From positions 1 through 58,489 of the forward strand of contig JAFWZP010000013.1 in NCBI GenBank assembly GCA_017522255.1: a stretch of DNA of 58,489 bases, read 5' to 3'. Positions within the stretch are counted from its first letter, which is position 1, and every line of letters begins with the position of its first letter. Source of the DNA: Bacteroidales bacterium. GTDB lineage: Bacteria > Bacteroidota > Bacteroidia > Bacteroidales > P3. The notes under the pieces are model-generated. The model was given only the letters and a program-made list of their open reading frames with translations, was not told where the DNA came from and ran no database searches. Positions 1 through 7,005 of this stretch are shown here, one piece after another. Position numbers and translations under genes: made by a program.

Positions 1-257
1 ATACGAAAATAAAAGCAAATCACAACTTTCCATCATATAACTCAAGGCGATATCCTGTTGTCTAAGACTTTGCAAAGATACGAAAATAAAAGCAAATCAC
101 AACTCCTAGAGATGACGCAGAAGATGCAGCATGGTTGTCTAAGACTTTGCAAAGATACGAAAATAAAAGCAAATCACAACAAAAAGACCCTTGTATAATT
201 TAAGGGTCTTGTTGTCTAAGACTTTGCAAAGATACGAAAATAAAAGCAAATCACAAC
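1..257. CRISPR. CRISPR array end, 47-bp repeats, 30-bp spacers (type II-C-like)
   Basis: Three complete identical 47-bp repeats lie at 57-103, 134-180 and 211-257, and the last 26 bases of a fourth at 1-26. Three spacers of exactly 30 bp lie at 27-56, 104-133 and 181-210. On the minus strand the repeat begins GTTGTGATTTGC, contains TATCTTTG and ends TTAGACAAC. A 47-bp repeat beginning GTTGTGATTTGC is typical of Bacteroidetes type II-C (Cas9) arrays, which suggests minus-strand transcription. No cas gene is in the window; cas9, cas1 and cas2 would have to lie beyond base 1. The array ends abruptly in phage sequence at 258 rather than in a recognisable leader. Confidence 0.95.
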
Positions 258-300
258 CGTTGATATAGATAGTAACTTTTCTATTGATATTCTTTGCCAT
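258..300 (-). pseudogene. First 15 codons of a phage tape-measure gene, cut by a CRISPR repeat
   Basis: On the minus strand an ATG at 300 opens MAKNINRKVTIYING, then the reading frame runs straight into the CRISPR repeat at 257. I recognise this start as typical of tail tape-measure proteins of Mu-like Bacteroidetes phages, by family memory only. The gene body is missing. A strong inverted repeat at 303-334 lies just upstream. The join to the repeat is sharp and no spacer-length boundary is seen. Confidence 0.5.
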
Positions 301-361
301 TTTATTCTTTATTTTTTTTGCAAAAATAAAGAATAACTAACAGAAACACAAAGACATCATT

Positions 362-478
362 CTACCAGCCGAAAAATGTTACGACAATGAAATATATTAT
401 CGCAATTACCGTAAGGCAACCACAGCCACAGCCTTTGTTGTGTAATTCATTAAACCATTCTGCTATAAAATTGAACAT
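362..478 (-). CDS. Small phage membrane protein (38 aa)
   Basis: A short minus-strand frame with the likely start at 478 (MFNFIAEWFNELHN) contains the cysteine/glycine run KGCGCGC followed by one hydrophobic segment, LTVIAIIYFIVVTFF. The frame is open up to 550, but the longer version would overlap the end of the preceding phage gene fragment. It lies between that fragment and the tape-measure start, which suits a small accessory gene of a tail module. Its function is unknown to me. Confidence 0.4.
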   Translation of the reverse strand: MFNFIAEWFNELHNKGCGCGCLTVIAIIYFIVVTFFGW

Positions 479-509
479 ATCAAAATATTTTAAGTAATAA
501 CGTAATACA

Positions 510-683
510 CTATTGCTTATTGCCGACGCCACGAAAAATTCTTGATACAAGATTGTCGCTGTAGTTATCTATAATGTCCGAAAGCTGTTTCTCTTTCTTG
601 TCGAGTGTGCCGCTTAGCCAGTCGCTTTTGCTCCACTTTATAGCGTTCTTTGGGCTACCGTTACCAACGCCGTACTCTCTAAA
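510..683 (-). pseudogene. C-terminal fragment of a phage tail-module protein
   Basis: An open minus-strand frame without a start runs from the degenerate CRISPR repeat at 684 to a stop at 510. It encodes about 57 residues, including KWSKSDWLSGTLDKKEKQ and a short tail ending VGNKQ. Its place two genes upstream of the tape-measure start suggests a tail-assembly or chaperone-type protein. That is inference from position, not from a recognised domain. The 5' part of the gene is missing exactly where the repeat begins. Confidence 0.4.
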
Positions 684-714
684 GTTGTCTAAGACTTTGC
701 AAAGATACGAAAAT
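684..714. repeat. Partial CRISPR repeat (first 31 of 47 bases)
   Basis: The first 31 bases of the array repeat are present without a mismatch. The sequence then diverges: it reads TTATTCATG where the array has TAAAAGCAA. It stands alone, 426 bp from the last array repeat, with a phage gene fragment abutting its left side. It keeps the TATCTTTG element on the minus strand but lacks the GTTGTGATTTGC end needed for pairing as a normal tracrRNA anti-repeat. Confidence 0.85.
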
Positions 715-847
715 TATTCATGCTTTATTTAAATTTGGGCGTAAGTTATCGAATTTTATTTACAAACTAAATCTATATATCACACAACTTTATGTATTTG
801 AGTTTGTTGTTATATGTAAAAATTTTTCTTATGTCAAAAAAAGTTTG

Positions 848-855
848 TAACTTTG
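848..855 (+). promoter_or_regulatory. -7 promoter element (TAACTTTG) for the gene at 878
   Basis: TAACTTTG fits the Bacteroidetes consensus TAnnTTTG and lies 22 bases before the ATG at 878, giving a leader of about 15 bases. It gives the small gene its own promoter, independent of the minus-strand phage genes. Confidence 0.6.
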
Positions 856-877
856 CAATTGCAATTAATAGTATAAT

Positions 878-1114
878 ATGAAACAGAATAAAATATTACC
901 TAGTCGAAATTCAGACTGTTATAAGTGTTCTTATTATCGTCTTGGCGGATATGATACTTGCCCGGCTTTTTATCCCGAACAAATACCTATCCAAATTCTA
1001 AACGGAAAACAAAAACATCGCAAGCCTATTGCGGGACAAAATGATGATACTGTTTTTTTAATGAAAGATGAATTTTTCTATGCTAGGGATGAATGTGTTA
1101 TAGCTACGGAATAA
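878..1114 (+). CDS. Small hypothetical protein, possible immunity partner (78 aa)
   Basis: The product is short and soluble, with a cysteine cluster (SDCYKCSYYRLGGYDTC) at residues 12-28 and no signal peptide or membrane segment. I do not recognise the family. It has its own promoter and converges on the MuF-toxin gene, overlapping its 3' end by 11 bases. Because that gene ends in a putative metalloprotease toxin domain, an immunity role is possible. That is inference from position only; immunity genes more often follow the toxin on the same strand. Confidence 0.55.
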   Translation: MKQNKILPSRNSDCYKCSYYRLGGYDTCPAFYPEQIPIQILNGKQKHRKPIAGQNDDTVFLMKDEFFYARDECVIATE

Positions 1115-2566
1115 TAGTAGCAAAATTCTTTAAATTATCAATCCATTGCTTAATTTCTATAGGCAATCCTACGCCTCCTTTTTCCATATATAACACCATA
1201 CATTCTGCAAAAAAATCTCTGGATGTTTTTGTTCCGTACTCAGACAACCAACCACATGTATCTTTATATTTTTTATACATTAACACCCATTCATTTCGTA
1301 AAGCAACAGCTTTAGCGTCTGAAATCTGTGTAGTTTTAAATGTTTTTCCGTTTATAGTTCCTAATAATCTATCATCAATTGTATGACCAAATTCATGTTG
1401 TACAGTATTTCTTAATACTGTTTGTTCCGAGAAAAAGATATTATGTCGTGAAAATCCATTTTTCAATTTATTTTCAATTTTATCAATCTCTTTTTGTATG
1501 TCCTTTATAATATTTTTATAATAATTATATCTCGCTTTATTTCCTATATCAAGAGCCTTTTGTGCTTCTTCTTCCCAAAATTTACAACGTCCTTTGTAGT
1601 CGTTTATTTTCTTTTTCTCATTATTTACATATTCACTTACATTTGATTTGTATGTAGAAATAACTTCTTTTGGTGCATTTGTTTTATTAAATACAGAGGG
1701 TGATATTTCCATTAAATTGCCATGTGCATGTGCAAGAGCTGACATTCTTTTTGTTCCTAATATTCTTATTTTTGGCAAATGCCATTCCTCTTGGTATTGT
1801 GCATATATTGAGCAAATCTCTTTAGCGTAATTTAATGGCACGGTCGAAAGTACTACTGTTTCAGCAATATTATTTCTTTGAACATAGTTTTCTAATTCTT
1901 TGTATGTTGTTATGTTCATTATTTCCGCTGATTTTTTACATTGTTCAATAGTATTACCATACCCTTCCGGGATAAGCTCTTCGGGCTGCATTTTGTTTAA
2001 TACATCTTGTTTCATGCGTGCATTCCTTGCGTCCCAAGCTTGTTGTATAGCGTTGATAATGTCTTGTGTCCGTTCAGCGTGTCGCTGTGCTGCAATTTGC
2101 AATGGTGTAAGTTTGTTGGGCATTGGGTCTTGTGTCGAGTAGTTGTCAGTTATCCAACCGGGAATGCTTCCACCTTTTTTCTTTGCCAAATCAATACGTG
2201 CTTGGTTGTCTCTAATCCAATCAGTAAATTGCTTTGGCAAAGGTTTATTAGCGGCTTGTTGCTCCAACTTCTTAACGGCTTTAGCTTCTTTTCCTTGTTT
2301 CTTATCTTCACGGTCTTTCTTGCGAGCTTCCAATAGCTCACGAAATTCTTTTTGACTGCATGTAATAGGTATCATCACACAACGGCATTGCGGGTGCCAA
2401 CCTGTCCATTTAAAAGTTTTAGGGTAACCCCCCGTCAGCTTGTCGCAAATGTCGGTTAGTGGAACAACGGTGCTTTTCCCTTTTACAACCTTTTTTGGTA
2501 GTGTGGTTTCCACTTAGTCGTATTTCGTATGCTTTAATCAGAGGTTTGTTTTGGTAGCTCTCCCAT
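1104..2566 (-). pseudogene. Mu gpF-like phage head protein with C-terminal zinc-metalloprotease toxin domain, 5'-truncated and frameshifted
   Basis: The largest open part (2513-1104, 469 aa) carries the Mu F/minor head signature (TDICDKL, then FKWTGWHPQCRC near residues 34-45). A long charged linker follows, and then a metalloprotease-like C-terminus with HEFGH at 373-377 and FFAE near 434-437. The HExxH plus downstream glutamate arrangement resembles the anthrax lethal factor-like family. MuF proteins with variable toxin C-termini are a known phage polymorphic-toxin family. Upstream, another frame continues the head domain (KAYEIRLSGNHTT); the two are joined by an apparent indel in the T6 run at 2491-2496 (A6 on the coding strand). 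The 5' end is missing where the degenerate CRISPR repeat starts. The toxin part is intact but may not be expressed. Confidence 0.75.
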
Positions 2567-2602
2567 TTGTCTAACACCCTGCAAGATACGAAAATTATTC
2601 AC
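2567..2602. repeat. Second degenerate CRISPR repeat bordering the phage fragment
   Basis: TTGTCTAA and GATACGAAAATTATTCA are shared with the partial repeat at 684-720, with a few mismatches and one indel between them. The two solitary copies share the ATTATTCA ending that the array repeats lack, so they are closer to each other than to the array. The truncated MuF gene begins at its left edge. Confidence 0.6.
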
Positions 2603-2915
2603 GGTATTGTATTCTCTATTTTCAAGGCTTTGCCGGTTAGGGAAATCACATTCGTGTGCAAGCTTAGACGTGGATTGAAATTTAGTTTTTATTGCAAATA
2701 ATATAACATATTAATTATGGTAACTTTTAAAAATTCCATGTTCAATGAACCATTATATGAAGATAAAAGAACTTTTGCGTGCTTGGCGTTTTTTACCGAA
2801 ATCTTTCTATTTCTTTTTCAATCGCATAGCCCGCTATGCTCAATCAAAAGAAAGTAGAAATCTTTCTAGTAAAAATTCGCAAATCACTTGTAAAGCAATT
2901 TTTAGAAATTGCCTT
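2603..2915. other. Intergenic stretch with a long imperfect hairpin
   Basis: No convincing gene is seen; the frame of the gene at 2916 extends back to 2745 without a plausible earlier start. 2804-2860 forms an imperfect hairpin with GCATAGC/GCTATGC at its tip. The word GAAATCTTTCTA occurs twice as a direct repeat around it. A single TGGATTGAAAT word lies near 2671, with no second copy. Confidence 0.5.
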
Positions 2916-3209
2916 ATGAAAGATATATTACAAAAACAATACGTACTTTTCGTAACCAACAAGTACGGAAGAAATGGTAAACAATGTTTAGCAGAAGGAA
3001 CATACGATGAAGTTCTAAACGTAATTATAGACAGAGAAAACTTAGACGAATACACCCGTGATATAGACGGGAAATTCTGTAAAAAATATTACAACGATGA
3101 AGTACAGGGTAAAGGGTTGTGGCTTAGTTCGCTAAGATACGGAGATATGGAATACGACAACAGACAAGGCAAAATATACACAATCGAAGAGAAAGGGGGT
3201 GCCGAATGA
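2916..3209 (+). CDS. Hypothetical mobile-element protein (97 aa)
   Basis: The product begins MKDILQKQYVLFVTNKYG. It is charged, soluble and has no signal peptide. The frame is open back to 2745, but the upstream part overlaps the hairpin element and reads as low-complexity sequence, so the ATG at 2916 is preferred. It overlaps the DUF3873-like gene by 4 bases (ATGA), so the two are translationally coupled. Small coupled genes of this kind are common on Bacteroidetes conjugative elements and phages. The function is unknown. Confidence 0.65.
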   Translation: MKDILQKQYVLFVTNKYGRNGKQCLAEGTYDEVLNVIIDRENLDEYTRDIDGKFCKKYYNDEVQGKGLWLSSLRYGDMEYDNRQGKIYTIEEKGGAE

Positions 3210-3406
3210 GAAGCGACAATAACGGCTGCTCCACATGCCCAGTAGGTACCGAAAAGTATGAGAAATTTACTATCAGAGTAGGACATAGGATTTTGACCAA
3301 ATGGCAGTACGATTACCGCCATATCAACGGAGAACTATTCTCTACTGTCAAATCTTCCCTTGAGGAATGCAGACAAGCAAAAGACAGATGGCTTATCGAC
3401 CAATAA
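3206..3406 (+). CDS. DUF3873-like small protein (66 aa)
   Basis: Two features match my memory of the DUF3873 family of Bacteroidetes mobile elements: an N-terminal CSTCPVGTEKYEKF and a C-terminal block of the type YDYRHINGELFSTVKSSLEEC. The length is normal for the family. It is the second gene of a coupled pair, and its ATG overlaps the upstream stop. A terminator hairpin follows at 3495-3531. No molecular function is known to me. Confidence 0.7.
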   Translation: MRSDNNGCSTCPVGTEKYEKFTIRVGHRILTKWQYDYRHINGELFSTVKSSLEECRQAKDRWLIDQ

Positions 3407-3494
3407 GATATTTTTAGGACACGTGTTATCGGCGGACGTATTTCGGGAGTCGCTTTGAGTTTAACCGCCTTACCAAAAAGCTGAAAGTGGACCG

Positions 3495-3531
3495 GAACGC
3501 CTCCAAAAGTATAATTTTATTGGAGGCGTTC
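3495..3531 (+). terminator. Terminator hairpin after the DUF3873-like gene
   Basis: GAACGCCTCCA pairs with TGGAGGCGTTC as an 11-bp perfect stem with a 15-base AT-rich loop, followed by TTTAATT. Confidence 0.8.
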
Positions 3532-3577
3532 TTTAATTAGTTATGCAATATATCAAACATAGTTACGTTATAATTTT

Positions 3578-3850
3578 ATGGCAAAGCAAAAATACATATA
3601 TCGGCTGAGGTTTATAACGCCCCCTACAGATGAAGGAGTGTTCGATTATTACTTCTCTTCGTTGGCTGCAATATACGATGTTTTCACCGCAAAACAGGTG
3701 GGCTGTGGTGCTCAGCACTTATACAACTGCAAAGTGTCGGAAGGTAATTCCTATAAGGGTAAAAAAGCATTAGTAACCCGTGAGGTGTTACATTTGAAAG
3801 AGCAAGCCAACCCTCACTCAAAAATAATGGCAAGGACAAACGAAAAATAA
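3578..3850 (+). CDS. Hypothetical mobile-element protein (90 aa)
   Basis: A complete frame begins MAKQKYIYRLRF and ends in a basic tail. There is no membrane segment and no recognised domain. It stands alone between two terminator hairpins (3495-3531 and 3866-3900), so it forms its own transcription unit. Its neighbours suggest mobile-element cargo. Confidence 0.6.
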   Translation: MAKQKYIYRLRFITPPTDEGVFDYYFSSLAAIYDVFTAKQVGCGAQHLYNCKVSEGNSYKGKKALVTREVLHLKEQANPHSKIMARTNEK

Positions 3851-3865
3851 TAAACCAAATAAAGT

Positions 3866-3900
3866 TACAAGCGAGGTAAATTATTGGCACCTCGCTTGTA
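3866..3900 (+). terminator. Terminator hairpin
   Basis: TACAAGCGAGGT pairs with ACCTCGCTTGTA as a perfect 12-bp stem, followed by TTTGAT. It lies 16 bases after the stop of the preceding gene. Confidence 0.8.
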
Positions 3901-4014
3901 TTTGATAAAAATAACTTGTAAAACACAAATATAAAATGATTTAGTGTAATAAAAGGCCAAAGCCTTCATTAATTGTTTAATTGCATCATTTAAAACATTA
4001 AATATCGCTATTCT

Positions 4015-4323
4015 ATGTCATTGAAAAATATATTTAAAAAGAAAGACAAACAAGACCTTAATGAAATAAACAAAAATATCCCCGAAGCTGTAAAAGAAAA
4101 AGTCGCAGAAGTGTTCGATATTAGCTGTAGACGCATTGAGTTTATTGGAATTTATCAAGGCGAAGAAGTGTACGATTCATGCCACAATGGTCCCGGACCA
4201 TACGCTGAAGGTATGCCTATTTTATTCATTTTTAAAGATGGCGTTGCTCGAATAGAGGACAGCGATCTGTGTTTTGATATTTATCATTCTCTTTTCCCTG
4301 AGAATTATCCCGATCCTGATTAA
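4015..4323 (+). CDS. Hypothetical protein facing a toxin fragment, possible immunity protein (102 aa)
   Basis: The product is acidic and soluble, with a basic N-terminus (MSLKNIFKKKDK) and no signal peptide. I recognise no domain. It converges on the toxin-domain fragment at 4330, with 6 bases between the two stops. The same arrangement (phage toxin C-terminus against a small convergent gene) occurs at 878-1114. An immunity role is a reasonable guess from position but has no sequence support. Confidence 0.6.
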   Translation: MSLKNIFKKKDKQDLNEINKNIPEAVKEKVAEVFDISCRRIEFIGIYQGEEVYDSCHNGPGPYAEGMPILFIFKDGVARIEDSDLCFDIYHSLFPENYPDPD

Positions 4324-4329
4324 AGAGAA

Positions 4330-4700
4330 TTACTTTATAATAAACCGACTAAACATTTTCCTATTAATTATTTTGTCATCAATTCTTCGTATTCCTATAT
4401 TTGCAGCTTCTTGCAACATGGGAACTTCGCTCTTTTTAAATAACCTATCTCCCTTTTGACCTGTTTGTGGGTCGTACCATATCAGTACTCCATTTTTACG
4501 CTCAACGCAAACAACGTGTGAACGTTTTTTATTCCATTGTAAACACACTTCATAACGCCCTTCTTTTTGTGTCTGTTCATCAATAAATTGTCTGTACCAA
4601 TCAATTCTTTTACCTTTGGCTTTCGTTTTTAGAATAGACGGAGAAAACATAGTGTATTCTACATTAGTTCCCAAAGCTGTTTTGAATATTTCGACAACAA
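4330..4700 (-). pseudogene. C-terminal fragment of a papain-fold-like toxin domain
   Basis: The minus-strand frame carries KKRSHVVCVERKNGVLIWYDPQTG. The His followed by DPQTG resembles the His/Asp half of papain-fold toxin (deamidase-type) domains found at the ends of polymorphic and phage MuF toxins. The expected upstream catalytic Cys block is absent. The frame continues to 4740, but the residues beyond about 4700 are read from the direct-repeat element, so the gene was cut there. It is probably a dead cassette; the assignment rests on motif resemblance. Confidence 0.45.
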
Positions 4701-4702
4701 AT

Positions 4703-5022
4703 GAGCAGCGAGCAGTGAGCAGCGAGCAGTGAGGCTTCATCGGACAAAAGACTTAAGTCAAACGACTAAAGGAATCTGACTTTCGTCCTTCGACTTTAGA
4801 CTTTCGACGGACAATGAGCAGCGAGCTCAAAGCTCAAGGCTCAAATTACATTACTACATTACATTTTTTGAGCAGTGAGCAGTGAGCGGTGAGGCTTCAT
4901 CGGACAAAAGACTTGAGTCAAACGACTAAAGGAATCTGACTTTCGTCCTTCGACTTTAGACTTTCGACGGACAATGAGCTCAAAGCTCAAAGCTCAAATT
5001 ACATTACTACATTACATTTTTT
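4703..5022. repeat. Two ~155-165-bp direct repeats with internal GAGCAGTGAGC words
   Basis: Copy 1 spans about 4703-4869 and copy 2 about 4870-5022. Both read: GAGCAG(C/T)GAGC words, then GGCTTCATCGGACAAAAGAC, a segment with inverted TTCGAC words, CTCAAAGCTCAA words, and finally TTACATTACTACATTACA. They differ by a few substitutions and by the number of short words. The stretch 4741-5077 holds nothing else recognisable; no gene is seen. Confidence 0.9.
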
Positions 5023-5077
5023 GGGGAAAGATAAGTTGCAATGCAATTGCATTCGCCCCTACAATTTTATTCGCCGT

Positions 5078-6937
5078 TTATTGCAAAAAGAAATCGTAAA
5101 GGGTTTGAAGGTAGGCTTTGCCGTTTTGCAGTTCGGTGTTTAAAAGGTTAGTGTCTTGTATGGTACTGCTCGATAGGCGTTTGTTTATGCCATCGTATAT
5201 AATATTGCCTTGTGGCACCACCCAGCCGAAGCCCATATTGGTTTCGTAGTAGGCAAACTCTTTGCTGTAGGGGTTAAAGATATTTTTGCCTCTGTAGGCA
5301 TCGCAGTCGACAACGCCCATCTGTGCTGCAAGGGTGGGATATATATCTATTTGCGAACATATTGTGCTGCATACCTTTCCTGTGTAAGCACTATCCAAAG
5401 CTCCGCCCATCCATAGCATTGGCACATGCATATATTCGGCACTGTTTACATAGTGGTTCATATAGGTGGCATGGCTGTGGTCAGACACTATCACAAACAA
5501 TGTGCTGTCGTACCATGGCTGTGTTTTGCAACGTTCGATGTATTGATACAACTCGTAGTCGGAATACTTCACCGAGTTGAGGTATGGCAGGTTGTCCACG
5601 TCCCACGTTAGTTGAGGCACTTTTTTAGGTTCGTCGTATGGAGCATGTGAGCTGGCAGTGAATAGGAACGAAAAGAATGGTTGTTGCATAGTTTGCAAAT
5701 CTTTGTAGCTTTCGGCAAAAAGGTATTCATCGGGAATAGAAAGTTGCCCACGTGGATATTCGGTAGGGAAGTCCTTATCTTCCATTATCTTGTTAAACTC
5801 GTTCCAAAGAATAAAAGCCCTTATGTTGCCATAACGCAAATCGCCGGCAAAGTAATAGGAAGTGTTATATCCCATGCTGTTAAACATCTTGGGCATACTA
5901 CCCAAATATTTGTATAGCGAAAATATATCGGTTACATCGTGTCCCTGCATAGGTGGGAAACTGCTCATTACGCTACTCATAGCCTGCTGCGAGCGATGGC
6001 CGTTGGCATAAAATCCGGTAAACATAAGGCCTTCTTTTTCCAGCTGTGCAAAGTATGGAGTTATGCTGTCGCGTCCGCCAAGAGTGGCTATACAGTCGCC
6101 GGACCAGCTTTCGAGCAATACAAATATTACGTTGGGCTTGCGAGTGTTCAGCACCTGTATGGTGGTATCCTGCGGTGTAGCGTATATCTCTTTCAGTATA
6201 TCGTTGGCTTGCTGGGTGGGCATCTCTTGGAAAGGATTGCTATCGTCCAATGTTTTGAAATGCACATAATTGAAAATGAAGTTCCACTGGGTGTTTACTG
6301 CCGCATCGTTGAGTATGGCGTGTTGCGAAAAGAACGACTGACTTTGCGATATAGGCACACCTTTCAGTCCGCCTCGCATGCCACAAAATATCAAGAATGC
6401 CAACACAATAAACATTATCGGCGACTTTATGGCACTATAACGTTGAGGAACAATAGCGGGTTTTATTACCAGTTTGCAGTACAAGTATTGAAACGCTGCC
6501 ACGTAAACAGCAAAACCGATAAGCAATATTGTCAACAAGCCGGTATCCACAGTATCTATAATCTCCTTTGGGTTGCGCAAATAGAGCAACGCTTTGTGGC
6601 TTAGCTTCACCCTCCATTCGTCGTATACACCTATTTCGCCAAAGAGTATCATCGAGGTAACGATAAGCATTATCAGCATCAACGCCCTTTTTATCACGTT
6701 CCAACCTTTCCAACGGATGGCATACTGCAACGAAATAAACAACAAAAACGGAGCCGACAGCCAACAAGCAGTGGACAAGTCGAGCTTGAAAGCATTAGTA
6801 AATACCTTTATGATTTCCCCAAACGAAACGTCGGGCAAGAGGTTGGAATAAACCAAAAGAAAAACTATCCTACCTGATATGAAAAACAAAAACCAAAATA
6901 GGATAGTTTTGAGCAGTTCAATTAAATATTTTCTCAT
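5078..6937 (-). CDS. LtaS-like membrane sulfatase-fold (alkaline phosphatase superfamily) protein
   Basis: This 619-aa protein has five N-terminal membrane segments (about residues 10-34, 55-75, 85-103, 133-153 and 173-190) and an extracytoplasmic sulfatase-fold domain, as in lipoteichoic acid synthases. The metal-site strand NVIFVLLESWSGD (E276) and the late VSDHSH block are present. The usual nucleophile position reads NGHRSQQ, with Ser316 where LtaS enzymes have Thr. In Gram-negative Bacteroidales such proteins are thought to transfer phospho-head groups to envelope glycans or lipids; the substrate cannot be read here. It appears to be transcribed alone. Confidence 0.85.
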   Translation of the reverse strand: MRKYLIELLKTILFWFLFFISGRIVFLLVYSNLLPDVSFGEIIKVFTNAFKLDLSTACWLSAPFLLFISLQYAIRWKGWNVIKRALMLIMLIVTSMILFGEIGVYDEWRVKLSHKALLYLRNPKEIIDTVDTGLLTILLIGFAVYVAAFQYLYCKLVIKPAIVPQRYSAIKSPIMFIVLAFLIFCGMRGGLKGVPISQSQSFFSQHAILNDAAVNTQWNFIFNYVHFKTLDDSNPFQEMPTQQANDILKEIYATPQDTTIQVLNTRKPNVIFVLLESWSGDCIATLGGRDSITPYFAQLEKEGLMFTGFYANGHRSQQAMSSVMSSFPPMQGHDVTDIFSLYKYLGSMPKMFNSMGYNTSYYFAGDLRYGNIRAFILWNEFNKIMEDKDFPTEYPRGQLSIPDEYLFAESYKDLQTMQQPFFSFLFTASSHAPYDEPKKVPQLTWDVDNLPYLNSVKYSDYELYQYIERCKTQPWYDSTLFVIVSDHSHATYMNHYVNSAEYMHVPMLWMGGALDSAYTGKVCSTICSQIDIYPTLAAQMGVVDCDAYRGKNIFNPYSKEFAYYETNMGFGWVVPQGNIIYDGINKRLSSSTIQDTNLLNTELQNGKAYLQTLYDFFLQ

Positions 6938-7005
6938 CTACTGCAAACCTTTTATATGACAATAATGTCTATTATTTGTGTGTGTATACGACCTTTTAGG
7001 AGCGA

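Noticed and set aside
684..714. Partial repeat as a tracrRNA anti-repeat
   Set aside because: It lacks the GCAAATCACAAC end that would pair with the 5' part of the crRNA repeat, and no matching stem-loop tail follows. No other anti-repeat was found in the window.
1648..2355. Plus-strand open frames across the MuF gene
   Set aside because: They are antisense shadows; the minus strand carries the recognisable MuF and protease motifs.
2668..2682. GACGTGGATTGAAAT resembling the end of a type I CRISPR repeat
   Set aside because: Only one copy, no spacer pattern and no upstream repeat stem; chance similarity is likely.
5939..6604. A 221-codon plus-strand frame opposite the LtaS-like gene
   Set aside because: The opposite strand has full LtaS-family motifs across the same bases; this frame has no recognisable feature.
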